Below, piece by piece: positions 7,828 through 14,534 of a stretch of 64,000 nt of DNA (position 1 is the first letter of the stretch; every line of letters begins with the position of its first letter). The notes beneath the pieces were generated by a model that was not told where the DNA came from, did no database searches, and was given only the letters and a program-made list of their open reading frames with translations. The stretch is from Catalinimonas niigatensis (GTDB taxonomy: Bacteria; Bacteroidota; Bacteroidia; Cytophagales; Cyclobacteriaceae). The stretch lies in NCBI RefSeq assembly GCF_030506285.1, contig NZ_CP119422.1, positions 6,435,501 through 6,499,500 of the forward strand, in the 5' to 3' direction. Made by a program: the position numbers and the translations under genes.

Positions 7828-8694
7828 ATGAACATTCCTTCTTCTGAAATTATCCTCAATGCTGATGGTAGTATCTATCACCTTGGACTTCGTCCTGAAC
7901 ATCTGACAGACATTATACTCACTGTAGGCGATCCTGATAGGGTAGCAGAAGTAAGTAAATATTTTGACAGTGTAGATGTAAAAATAAGCAGGCGTGAATT
8001 TGTGACCCATGTGGGCAGGCTGGGAAATCAAGAAATTATGGTTATCAGTAGTGGGATTGGCACTGATAATGTAGAAATATTGCTTACGGAGTTGGATATC
8101 CTGGCCAATGTAGACTTGGCAACGCTACAGCCCCATAAAAATACCCGTTCGCTTAAAATCATCAGAATAGGAACTTCCGGTGCTTTGCGGGAGGACATTC
8201 CTCTGGATGCTCATTTGATGAGTGATTATGCCTTTGGATTAGATACTTTGATGCATTTTTATGGTTTGAATTCAGATATATTGCTAAAAACTCCTGCAAA
8301 ACAACTGAAAGAGCATTTAAAACTTTCATTTGATCCCTATTGCGCACAGGCAGATCAGGGCATAAAAGCTCTTTTTGAGGAAGATATGATGATCGGTAAT
8401 ACCCTTACCTGCCCTGGATTCTATGCTCCACAGGGAAGAAAAATTCGCTTGCCAATCCAACCCGATAATCTCCATGAGAAGTTGGGTAATTATTCTTTTG
8501 TAGGAGGAAGAATCACTAATTTTGAGATGGAAACGGCAGGATATTATGCGCTGGGAAAAGCATTAGGACATCGCATGTTAAGTACCAATGCAATCGTAGC
8601 CAACCGTGCCACTATGACCTTTTCACAACAAGCTTCTAAAACCATTGATCACTTGATACGTACAGTATTGAACAAAATCTCAGGTTTGAAATAG
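7828..8694 (+). CDS. Nucleoside phosphorylase (uridine phosphorylase-like)
   Basis: A 288-residue cytoplasmic enzyme of the PNP/UDP family, which cleaves nucleosides with phosphate. G-D-P-D-R-V is the phosphate-binding segment, S-S-G-I-G-T-D-N-V and R-I-G-T-S-G-A-L follow, and F-E-M-E-T-A near the C-terminus carries the ribose-binding Met-Glu pair. I place the start at the ATG at 7828, ten bases after the acetyltransferase stop; the frame is open upstream but overlaps that gene. Uridine or broad-specificity nucleoside phosphorylase is likely; specificity cannot be fixed from motifs. Confidence 0.88.
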   Translation: MNIPSSEIILNADGSIYHLGLRPEHLTDIILTVGDPDRVAEVSKYFDSVDVKISRREFVTHVGRLGNQEIMVISSGIGTDNVEILLTELDILANVDLATLQPHKNTRSLKIIRIGTSGALREDIPLDAHLMSDYAFGLDTLMHFYGLNSDILLKTPAKQLKEHLKLSFDPYCAQADQGIKALFEEDMMIGNTLTCPGFYAPQGRKIRLPIQPDNLHEKLGNYSFVGGRITNFEMETAGYYALGKALGHRMLSTNAIVANRATMTFSQQASKTIDHLIRTVLNKISGLK

Positions 8695-8795
8695 AGTTTA
8701 ATCCTGTGATTTGTCGGCTAAAAAATATATCCTTGCTGACATTTTATCGTAATAACTATCAGTACTAATTTAGAAACATTTTAAATATAATTGAT

Positions 8796-9122
8796 ATGAG
8801 TAAACCCGTAGAACTTACCGATTCTAATTTTGATGAACTGATTCAATCTGAAGATAAGCCAGTATTGGTAGATTTTTGGGCAGAGTGGTGCGGACCTTGT
8901 AAGATGATCGCTCCTGTTGTAAATGAATTAGCTGCGGACTATGAAGGCAAAGCCATAATCGGTAAAGTAGATGTAGATGCCAATCCTAGCATTTCGGCTA
9001 AATACGGTATCCGTAGTATTCCTACGCTTCTGGTTTTTAAAAATGGCGAAATTGTAGATAAGCAGGTAGGAGCAGTAAATAAAGGCGTGCTTTCACAAAA
9101 GCTGGATGCTCAGCTAGTGTAA
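8796..9122 (+). CDS. trxA: Thioredoxin
   Basis: A 108-residue thioredoxin, the standard length, with the active site W-C-G-P-C (Cys32 and Cys35), the D-F-W-A-E-W approach and the cis-proline segment S-I-P-T-L. It reduces protein disulfides and donates electrons to the Bcp peroxiredoxins and, in sulfur assimilation, to PAPS/APS reductases. It is followed by a long untranslated region and then the sulfite reductase gene. Own promoter likely in the 101 bp upstream; no clear -33/-7 match seen. Confidence 0.97.
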   Translation: MSKPVELTDSNFDELIQSEDKPVLVDFWAEWCGPCKMIAPVVNELAADYEGKAIIGKVDVDANPSISAKYGIRSIPTLLVFKNGEIVDKQVGAVNKGVLSQKLDAQLV

Positions 9123-9230
9123 GTATTATCCTTTTATATTACTGTTTTTTTCTGATTAGCTATTTGATTCCTTAAAAATCTATAGTAATATTGAATAATA
9201 AGTAAAAAAATAGTATTTTAATTGAATGAT

Positions 9231-9427
9231 TGGTAGCCTTTCCAAAACAAACAACAAATTAGTCGCTGCACAACGTTGTGCATGCTGGTTTTGGTGTTGT
9301 GTGTTGTCTTAGATGGTAGGCTTACTGTGTTCAAATGTTTGAATAAATAACCAAAGTATAAATATACACAGGTTCAAAATAAAAGAATATAAGCCTTCCT
9401 AAACAAGTTATTAGGAAGGCTTTTTTT
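9231..9427 (+). promoter_or_regulatory. Candidate structured leader (attenuator-like) upstream of sulfite reductase
   Basis: Nested complementary segments are visible: AGCCT (9235-9239) with AGGCT (9318-9322), CCAAAAC (9242-9248) with GTTTTGG (9288-9294), and the self-complementary TGCACAAC/GTTGTGCA at 9267-9282 as the apical hairpin. A terminator hairpin follows at 9391-9427. AGGCTT (9318-9323) could alternatively pair with AAGCCT (9391-9396), the left arm of the terminator, which would prevent terminator formation. That is the logic of a transcription attenuator. It does not match the SAM-I, SAM-II or cobalamin riboswitch cores I know. No experiment or covariation supports it yet. Confidence 0.45.
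9391..9427 (+). terminator. Intrinsic terminator 29 nt before sulfite reductase
   Basis: AAGCCTTCCTAA (9391-9402), 8-nt loop, TTAGGAAGGCTT (9411-9422) and a T-run to 9427: a perfect 12-bp stem. It sits 268 bases after trxA but only 29 bases before the reductase ATG. It therefore either ends a long trxA 3' UTR or acts conditionally inside the reductase leader. With no room for a promoter downstream of it, the second reading is favoured. Confidence 0.85.
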
Positions 9428-9456
9428 GTTTTCAACCTCTTTCAAAATTTAAATCC

Positions 9457-11583
9457 ATGCAAAGTTTCCGAACAGAAATTGAAAATCCGGTTGTTGAAAA
9501 GGATATCATCGAACTGGAAAAAAAGATCCGGCTATTTCGTGAAGGTAATATTGATGAAGACCGTTTTCGTAGCCTCCGATTGGCCAGGGGAGTATATGGG
9601 CAGCGTCAACAAGGTGTACAAATGGTTCGGATCAAGATTCCTTTTGGTAGGCTTACTGTACCTCAGTTGCTTCGTATCGCTGATGTGTCAGATGAATATG
9701 CGAATGGTAATTTGCACCTGACTACCCGTCAGGATATTCAACTCCATTTTGTGAGTCTGGACCGTACTCCTGAGTTGTGGGCTGAGCTCGAGAAAGACGT
9801 ATTGACACTGCGAGAAGCCTGCGGTAATACTGTTCGGAATATTACAGCATCTGCTAAAGCAGGTATTGACGCTAACGAGGCGTTTGACGTATCTCCGTAT
9901 GCTCAGGCGATGTTTGAGTATTTTCTTCGTAATCCGGTTTGCCAAGAGATGGGACGCAAATTCAAAATTGCTCTTTCATCCAGCGAAGAGGATTCTGCAT
10001 TTACTTTTATTCATGATATTGGACTTATTCCTAAAATTAAAGAAATTGAAGGTAAGCAGGTAAGAGGATTTAAGGTTTTAATAGGTGGAGGATTAGGAGC
10101 GCAGCCACAAATGGCGGAAGTAGCGTCAGAATTCATGGAAGAAGATCAGGTAATTCCTTTTACGGAGGCAGTACTTAGGGTATTTGACCGCCACGGCGAG
10201 CGAACCAAAAGAGGCAGAGCAAGAATGAAGTTTCTGATGAAAAGCATAGGCGTAGAAGAGTTGTTGAAATTAGCCAGTGAAGAACATAAAAGCTTAAAAT
10301 CCAAATCATTTGTAGTAGACAGAAGTTTGGTTCCTGAACAGGTACTTCCTGTGCATAAGGAGTTTGGTTCTGCTACTTTGGCGGATGAAAGCAAATATGC
10401 CCTCTGGAAAGCAACAAACGTGTTCGCTCAAAAGCAGGACGGATATTTCGGAGTGCATATCAAATTACCATTAGGTAATATCCATTCTGATAAAGCTCGT
10501 CTTTTTGCCAGCATTGTAGAAAAATATGCTGCCAATGATGTGCGCATTACTGTCAATCAAGGTTTTTTGCTGAAGTTTCTGACAGCCGAAGCGCTACCTC
10601 ATTTGTTCAATGCACTTGATGAAATTGGTCTGGCTGAACCAGGTTTTGATAGCACTGCAGACGTAACGGCTTGTCCCGGTACGGATACTTGTAACCTCGG
10701 CATTTCAAATAGCACCGGTGCTTCCAGCCGCATTGAGCAACTGATCCGTGAAGAATATCCTGAGTTTATCAAAAACAATGATATCAAGATAAAAATCAGC
10801 GGTTGTCCCAACTCTTGTGGACAACATGGTATAGCCAGCATTGGCTTTCATGGTAGTTCTATGAAAGACAAAGACAAGAAAGTCCTGCCTGCGCTACAGG
10901 TTTTGCTGGGAGGAGGAGTGGATGGAAACGGAACAGGACGTATCGGAGAGAAGATAACCAAAGTGCCTAGTAAAAGAGTCGCAGAAACCATACGCCTTTT
11001 GTTGGATGATTATGATGAGAACGCCAATAATGGGGAGTATTATGCTGATTATTTTGCCCGTCAGGGTAAAATGTATTTTTACTATTTGCTGAAACCTTTA
11101 GGAGAGCTTGAAAACCTTGAAGCCGGAGATTATCAGGATTGGGCAGATACCAATGCTGAAGAAACCTTTAAGGTTGAAACGGGCGTAGGTGAGTGTGCAG
11201 GAGTAGTGATTGATCTTATCCAGACCTTGATCATAGAAGCTGAAGAAAAGTTGCAAAATGCTTTTGACAACTTCAAAGCAGGAAACTTTGCAGATGCTAT
11301 CTATCACGCTTACAATGCTTTTATCATCGGTGCCAAAAGCTTATTGCTATCCGATGATATCAATCCAAATACGCAGATGAATGTAATCAAAGAATTTGAC
11401 GTGCATTTTGTAGCAGGTGGAAAAATAAAGTTACAATCAAGTTTTGAAGAATTGGTTATGCAAATGAGAGAGCATGAGCCGGGCGAGGATTTTGCCAAAA
11501 GCTATCTCTCAGCTTCTCAATCCTTTTTAGTGCTTATACAAAAGATTCGTGAGGATCAGTTAAAAGGTAAAGTGCATGCCTAA
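9457..11583 (+). CDS. Ferredoxin-type sulfite (or nitrite) reductase fused to a C-terminal HEPN-like domain
   Basis: Reduces sulfite to sulfide by six electrons using siroheme and a [4Fe-4S] cluster. Residues 1 to about 560 hold the duplicated ferredoxin-like and siroheme domains. Cluster/siroheme cysteines are Cys406 and Cys412 (C-P-G-T-D-T-C) and Cys450 and Cys454 (C-P-N-S-C). From about residue 580 to the end is an extra all-helical domain (A-E-E-K-L-Q-N-A-F-D-N-F, then Y-H-A-Y-N-A-F) resembling HEPN; the RNase R-x4-6-H motif is not evident. The 708 residues exceed a plain reductase by about 140. No flavoprotein subunit is adjacent, so ferredoxin is the likely donor. cobA overlaps its end, linking it to siroheme supply. 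Nitrite reductase is the alternative; the sulfur genes nearby favour sulfite. Confidence 0.9.
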   Translation: MQSFRTEIENPVVEKDIIELEKKIRLFREGNIDEDRFRSLRLARGVYGQRQQGVQMVRIKIPFGRLTVPQLLRIADVSDEYANGNLHLTTRQDIQLHFVSLDRTPELWAELEKDVLTLREACGNTVRNITASAKAGIDANEAFDVSPYAQAMFEYFLRNPVCQEMGRKFKIALSSSEEDSAFTFIHDIGLIPKIKEIEGKQVRGFKVLIGGGLGAQPQMAEVASEFMEEDQVIPFTEAVLRVFDRHGERTKRGRARMKFLMKSIGVEELLKLASEEHKSLKSKSFVVDRSLVPEQVLPVHKEFGSATLADESKYALWKATNVFAQKQDGYFGVHIKLPLGNIHSDKARLFASIVEKYAANDVRITVNQGFLLKFLTAEALPHLFNALDEIGLAEPGFDSTADVTACPGTDTCNLGISNSTGASSRIEQLIREEYPEFIKNNDIKIKISGCPNSCGQHGIASIGFHGSSMKDKDKKVLPALQVLLGGGVDGNGTGRIGEKITKVPSKRVAETIRLLLDDYDENANNGEYYADYFARQGKMYFYYLLKPLGELENLEAGDYQDWADTNAEETFKVETGVGECAGVVIDLIQTLIIEAEEKLQNAFDNFKAGNFADAIYHAYNAFIIGAKSLLLSDDINPNTQMNVIKEFDVHFVAGGKIKLQSSFEELVMQMREHEPGEDFAKSYLSASQSFLVLIQKIREDQLKGKVHA

Positions 11584-12367
11584 TGCAGAAAAGAAAAAGC
11601 CACATGTATCTTTGGTTGGTGCCGGACCTGGAGATCCTGACTTAATTACCCTCAAAGGGATCAGGGCTCTGGAATCAGCCGATGTGGTATTATATGATGC
11701 GTTGGCAAATGATGCGTTACTCAAATATGCTCCCGCTCACGCACCCCGCATGTATGTGGGGAAGCGTGCGGGTAAGCATAACATGTCGCAGGAAGATATC
11801 AATAAACTGATCGTGAGTTGCGCAAGGCAATATGGACATGTTGCCCGCCTCAAAGGTGGAGACCCCTATATTTTTGGTCGTGGGCACGAGGAGCAGATGT
11901 GCGCTGAACAGGCGGGTATTGCTGTTACACTTGTTCCTGGGATCAGTAGTATCAATGCTGTACCTGCCCTCCAATCTATTCCCCTTACCCGACGTGGGCT
12001 CAGCGAAAGCTTTTGGGTAATTACCGGTACTACCCGATCAGGGACTATTTCACAAGACATTATTTTGGCAGCTCAATCTTCTGCCACTGTGGTGATCCTA
12101 ATGGGTATGTCACGTATAGCGGAGATCCAGGAAGTCTTCGAGCGTGTAGGCAAATCTGAAACTCCGGTCGCTATTATTCAAAATGGCTCCATGTCTGATG
12201 AAAAAGTAGGCGTATCCAATGTAAATGAAATGTGTCGTATGGTGAATGAGCAGCAGTTAGGTTCTCCGGCAGTCATTGTGATTGGTGAAGTGGCTGCTTT
12301 ACATCCTGCCTATGTAGCTAGAGCTGTGAAAGACGGATTAGCTAAGAAAACCACACACTCTATTTAG
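11576..12367 (+). CDS. cobA: Uroporphyrinogen-III C-methyltransferase (SUMT)
   Basis: Methylates uroporphyrinogen III twice with SAM to give precorrin-2, the first committed step to siroheme. The 263 residues show V-G-A-G-P-G-D-P-D-L, the R-L-K-G-G-D-P-Y-I-F-G-R-G loop, P-G-I-S-S-I-N-A and P-L-T-R-R-G, all SUMT signatures. It lacks the dehydrogenase/ferrochelatase domain of CysG, so a separate enzyme must finish siroheme. Its ATG overlaps the reductase stop by 8 bases, implying translational coupling: cofactor synthesis tied to the apoenzyme. The terminator at 12477-12512 ends the unit. Confidence 0.95.
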   Translation: MPNAEKKKPHVSLVGAGPGDPDLITLKGIRALESADVVLYDALANDALLKYAPAHAPRMYVGKRAGKHNMSQEDINKLIVSCARQYGHVARLKGGDPYIFGRGHEEQMCAEQAGIAVTLVPGISSINAVPALQSIPLTRRGLSESFWVITGTTRSGTISQDIILAAQSSATVVILMGMSRIAEIQEVFERVGKSETPVAIIQNGSMSDEKVGVSNVNEMCRMVNEQQLGSPAVIVIGEVAALHPAYVARAVKDGLAKKTTHSI

Positions 12368-12476
12368 TAATTTCCTCAAGATAATTATTCAAATCATGTT
12401 CTAGGCACAAAACTTACGTTTGTATTTTTATTAGGAGCCTGGTAAGACTGCTTATTTTCATAAACTTTCATCAACA

Positions 12477-12512
12477 AAAAGGCAAGGCTGATATATTCAG
12501 ACTTGCCTTTTT
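12477..12512. terminator. Bidirectional terminator between cobA and the sulfhydrylase gene
   Basis: AAAAGGCAAG (12477-12486) pairs with CTTGCCTTTT (12502-12511); an inner CTGA/TCAG stem around TATAT extends the hairpin. There is an A-run on the left and a T-run on the right. It separates two convergent transcripts. Confidence 0.88.
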
Positions 12513-12531
12513 ACTTCACTTAAAAATATAC

Positions 12532-13713
12532 TTAAGCGGAGTTTTTCATCGCCTGCTCTAAGTCATCTTTAACATCTTCAATATGTTCCAGCCCTACGGA
12601 AAGGCGAATGAGCCCAGGGGTGATGCCAACTACTGCTCTTTCTTCATCAGAGAGTTTAGAATGTGTGGTTGATGCCGGATGCGTACAAATAGTCCGGGTA
12701 TCACCCAAATTTGCAGTAAATGAAAGCATCTGAAGGGCATTCAGAAAGCGCTTTCCTCTTTCTAAACCTCCTTTCAATTCAAAAGTCAAAATGCCTCCAC
12801 CCAGACGCATTTGCTTTTTTGCGAGTTCATGCTGAGGATGGGAGGGAAGAAAAGGGTACTTTACCCGGATGACATCAGGCTGTTCTTCCAGCCATTGGGC
12901 TAAGTGTAATGCATTTTCGCAGTGCTTCTCCATCCGTACTGCCAGTGTCTCCAGACTTTTGGATAGTATCCAGCCGTTAAATGGTGACATCGCCGGGCCT
13001 GTGTGGCGTGCCATAAATTTCACCTCTTTGATCAGTTCTTTACTACCCAATACTGCTCCACCAATGGTACGCCCTTGTCCATCTATAAACTTAGTCACAG
13101 AATGGGTGACAATGTGAGCACCAAATGCAATGGGGTTCTGTAAGTAGGGTGTAGCAAAGCAGTTATCTACATTCAGTAGAAGATTATGCTTATTCGCCAG
13201 CTTTCCCAACCACTCAAGGTCCAGTAAGTCTAAGCCTGGATTGGAGGGCGTTTCAACGAAGATCATTTTAGTAGAAGGCTGAATGTGTTTTTCCCAACCT
13301 TCCGGCTGATGGATATCCACATAAGTATGGTTAATACCCCAGCGTGGTAATAGCTGAGTTAGTATTTGATGTGTAGAACCAAATAAAGAGCGAGACGCCA
13401 AAATATGATCACCTGAGCGCAAAAAGGATGCAATACTGATGAACATAGCTGCCATCCCGGATGCAGTGGCAATTCCTGCTTCAGCACCTTCTAATGCACA
13501 AAGTTTATCGATGAACTCATCGTTATTAGGATTGGAAAAGCGCGTATATATATTTCCCTGAATCTCGTCAGCAAACATTGCACGTGCCTGTTCCGCATCT
13601 TCAAACACAAAACTGGAAGTTGCATAAATGGGTACACTATGTTCCCGATGTAGAGAGCGCTGCGTTTGATTTCGTATGGCTTCGGTTTCAAAATGGCGTT
13701 TCTTTTCTGCCAT
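12532..13713 (-). CDS. metZ: O-succinylhomoserine sulfhydrylase (PLP-dependent Cys/Met metabolism enzyme)
   Basis: Condenses an activated homoserine with sulfide to homocysteine, feeding methionine synthesis. The 393 residues are the usual length. The PLP lysine is Lys208 in S-V-T-K-F-I-D-G; T-A-S-G-M-A-A (83-89), Y-T-R-F-S-N-P (56-62) and E-T-P-S-N-P are the other family marks. It lies opposite the reductase-cobA unit whose sulfide it would use, and 7 bp downstream of an OsmC gene on the same strand. Cystathionine gamma-synthase or O-acetylhomoserine sulfhydrylase are the alternatives; the family is certain, the exact acyl donor is not. Confidence 0.85.
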   Translation of the reverse strand: MAEKKRHFETEAIRNQTQRSLHREHSVPIYATSSFVFEDAEQARAMFADEIQGNIYTRFSNPNNDEFIDKLCALEGAEAGIATASGMAAMFISIASFLRSGDHILASRSLFGSTHQILTQLLPRWGINHTYVDIHQPEGWEKHIQPSTKMIFVETPSNPGLDLLDLEWLGKLANKHNLLLNVDNCFATPYLQNPIAFGAHIVTHSVTKFIDGQGRTIGGAVLGSKELIKEVKFMARHTGPAMSPFNGWILSKSLETLAVRMEKHCENALHLAQWLEEQPDVIRVKYPFLPSHPQHELAKKQMRLGGGILTFELKGGLERGKRFLNALQMLSFTANLGDTRTICTHPASTTHSKLSDEERAVVGITPGLIRLSVGLEHIEDVKDDLEQAMKNSA

Positions 13714-13720
13714 GATAGGA

Positions 13721-14137
13721 TTAGGGTTTAATCTGAAAACTGTAAGATATTTCAGCAGTCTTCTCCAATATTTTTGCTACTGAGCAGTATTTGTCCAGGG
13801 AGAGGTCAATTGCTCTTTTGACTTTTCCTTCATCTAGTGAACCATACAATACATATTCCAATTGGATGGTTTTGAAGAGTGAAGGTACTTCCCCTTCATA
13901 ACGCGTAGCATTTACATTTACTTTTATATCTTTAACTTCCTGTCTTTGCTTTTTGAGGATATCCAGAATATCAATGGTGCTACATCCTCCAATACCCGAG
14001 AGCAACAATTGCATTGGACGCATCCCTTTGTTTTGTCCACCGATATCCGGGCTGGCATCCATATTGATGCTAACTCCATCTTCATTGGTGGCTTCCATGT
14101 GAAAAGCTTGGTTAAGACGCTTAATTTTTATCTGCAT
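13721..14137 (-). CDS. OsmC family protein
   Basis: A 138-residue OsmC/Ohr-fold protein. The family includes thiol peroxidases that detoxify organic hydroperoxides. M-R-P-M-Q-L-L-L-S-G-I-G-G-C-S (residues 37-51) holds one characteristic cysteine (Cys50), and D-K-Y-C-S-V-A (about 116-122) the second. Both are retained, so peroxidase chemistry is possible. It is the first gene of a two-gene - strand unit with the sulfhydrylase, 7 bp apart. Divergent from the rhodanese gene with 89 bp between. Confidence 0.9.
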   Translation of the reverse strand: MQIKIKRLNQAFHMEATNEDGVSINMDASPDIGGQNKGMRPMQLLLSGIGGCSTIDILDILKKQRQEVKDIKVNVNATRYEGEVPSLFKTIQLEYVLYGSLDEGKVKRAIDLSLDKYCSVAKILEKTAEISYSFQIKP

Positions 14138-14226
14138 TGCAACAAAAATTTAACTTACTTTGAAGGTGTTCGTAAATTGTTAAGTAGGCAAATTAATCCT
14201 AAACTAAGCAATAACAAAATTCAGCC

Positions 14227-14532
14227 ATGAAAGAAATTACCGTACAAGAATTAAAGCAAATGCAGGATGACAAGGAGAACTTCCAGTTCATTGATGTGAG
14301 GGAGGGATATGAATACGTTGAAGCTAATCTTGGTGCTGAACTTATTCCTTTAGGGGAAGTACCTGATAGTGTAGATAAGTTTAAAAGAGATCAGAAGGTG
14401 GTGGTACACTGTAGAAGTGGTAAGCGTAGTGCCAATGCCATTAAATTTTTGGAAGAAAATTACCAGTTTGATAATCTTTATAATCTCAAGGGAGGCATAT
14501 TGGCCTATCATCAGGAGATTGAAGGCAAGTAA
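14227..14532 (+). CDS. Single-domain rhodanese-like sulfurtransferase
   Basis: A 101-residue rhodanese domain with F-I-D-V-R-E (21-26) and the active-site loop H-C-R-S-G-K-R-S, catalytic Cys62. It could carry a persulfide in sulfur transfer. It faces away from the OsmC-sulfhydrylase unit, forming the far edge of the sulfur-related block. The stop codon is two bases from the end of the tamB gene on the other strand, leaving no space for a terminator between the two. Cytoplasmic, no signal peptide. Confidence 0.92.
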   Translation: MKEITVQELKQMQDDKENFQFIDVREGYEYVEANLGAELIPLGEVPDSVDKFKRDQKVVVHCRSGKRSANAIKFLEENYQFDNLYNLKGGILAYHQEIEGK

Positions 14533-14534
14533 GG

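Larger units (their letters stand above)
9123..9456 (+). other. Long intergenic region between trxA and sulfite reductase
   Basis: These 334 bases carry no convincing ORF. The first 110 are plain AT-rich DNA, the probable 3' end of trxA and a promoter zone. From about 9231 the sequence becomes structured: complementary segments, a perfect 16-bp palindrome and a terminator ending 29 bases before the reductase ATG. These are described as separate features. Confidence 0.8.

Noticed and set aside
9123-9456. SAM or cobalamin riboswitch in the reductase leader
   Set aside because: No core motif of SAM-I, SAM-II or the B12 box was seen; the region is kept only as an unclassified candidate leader.
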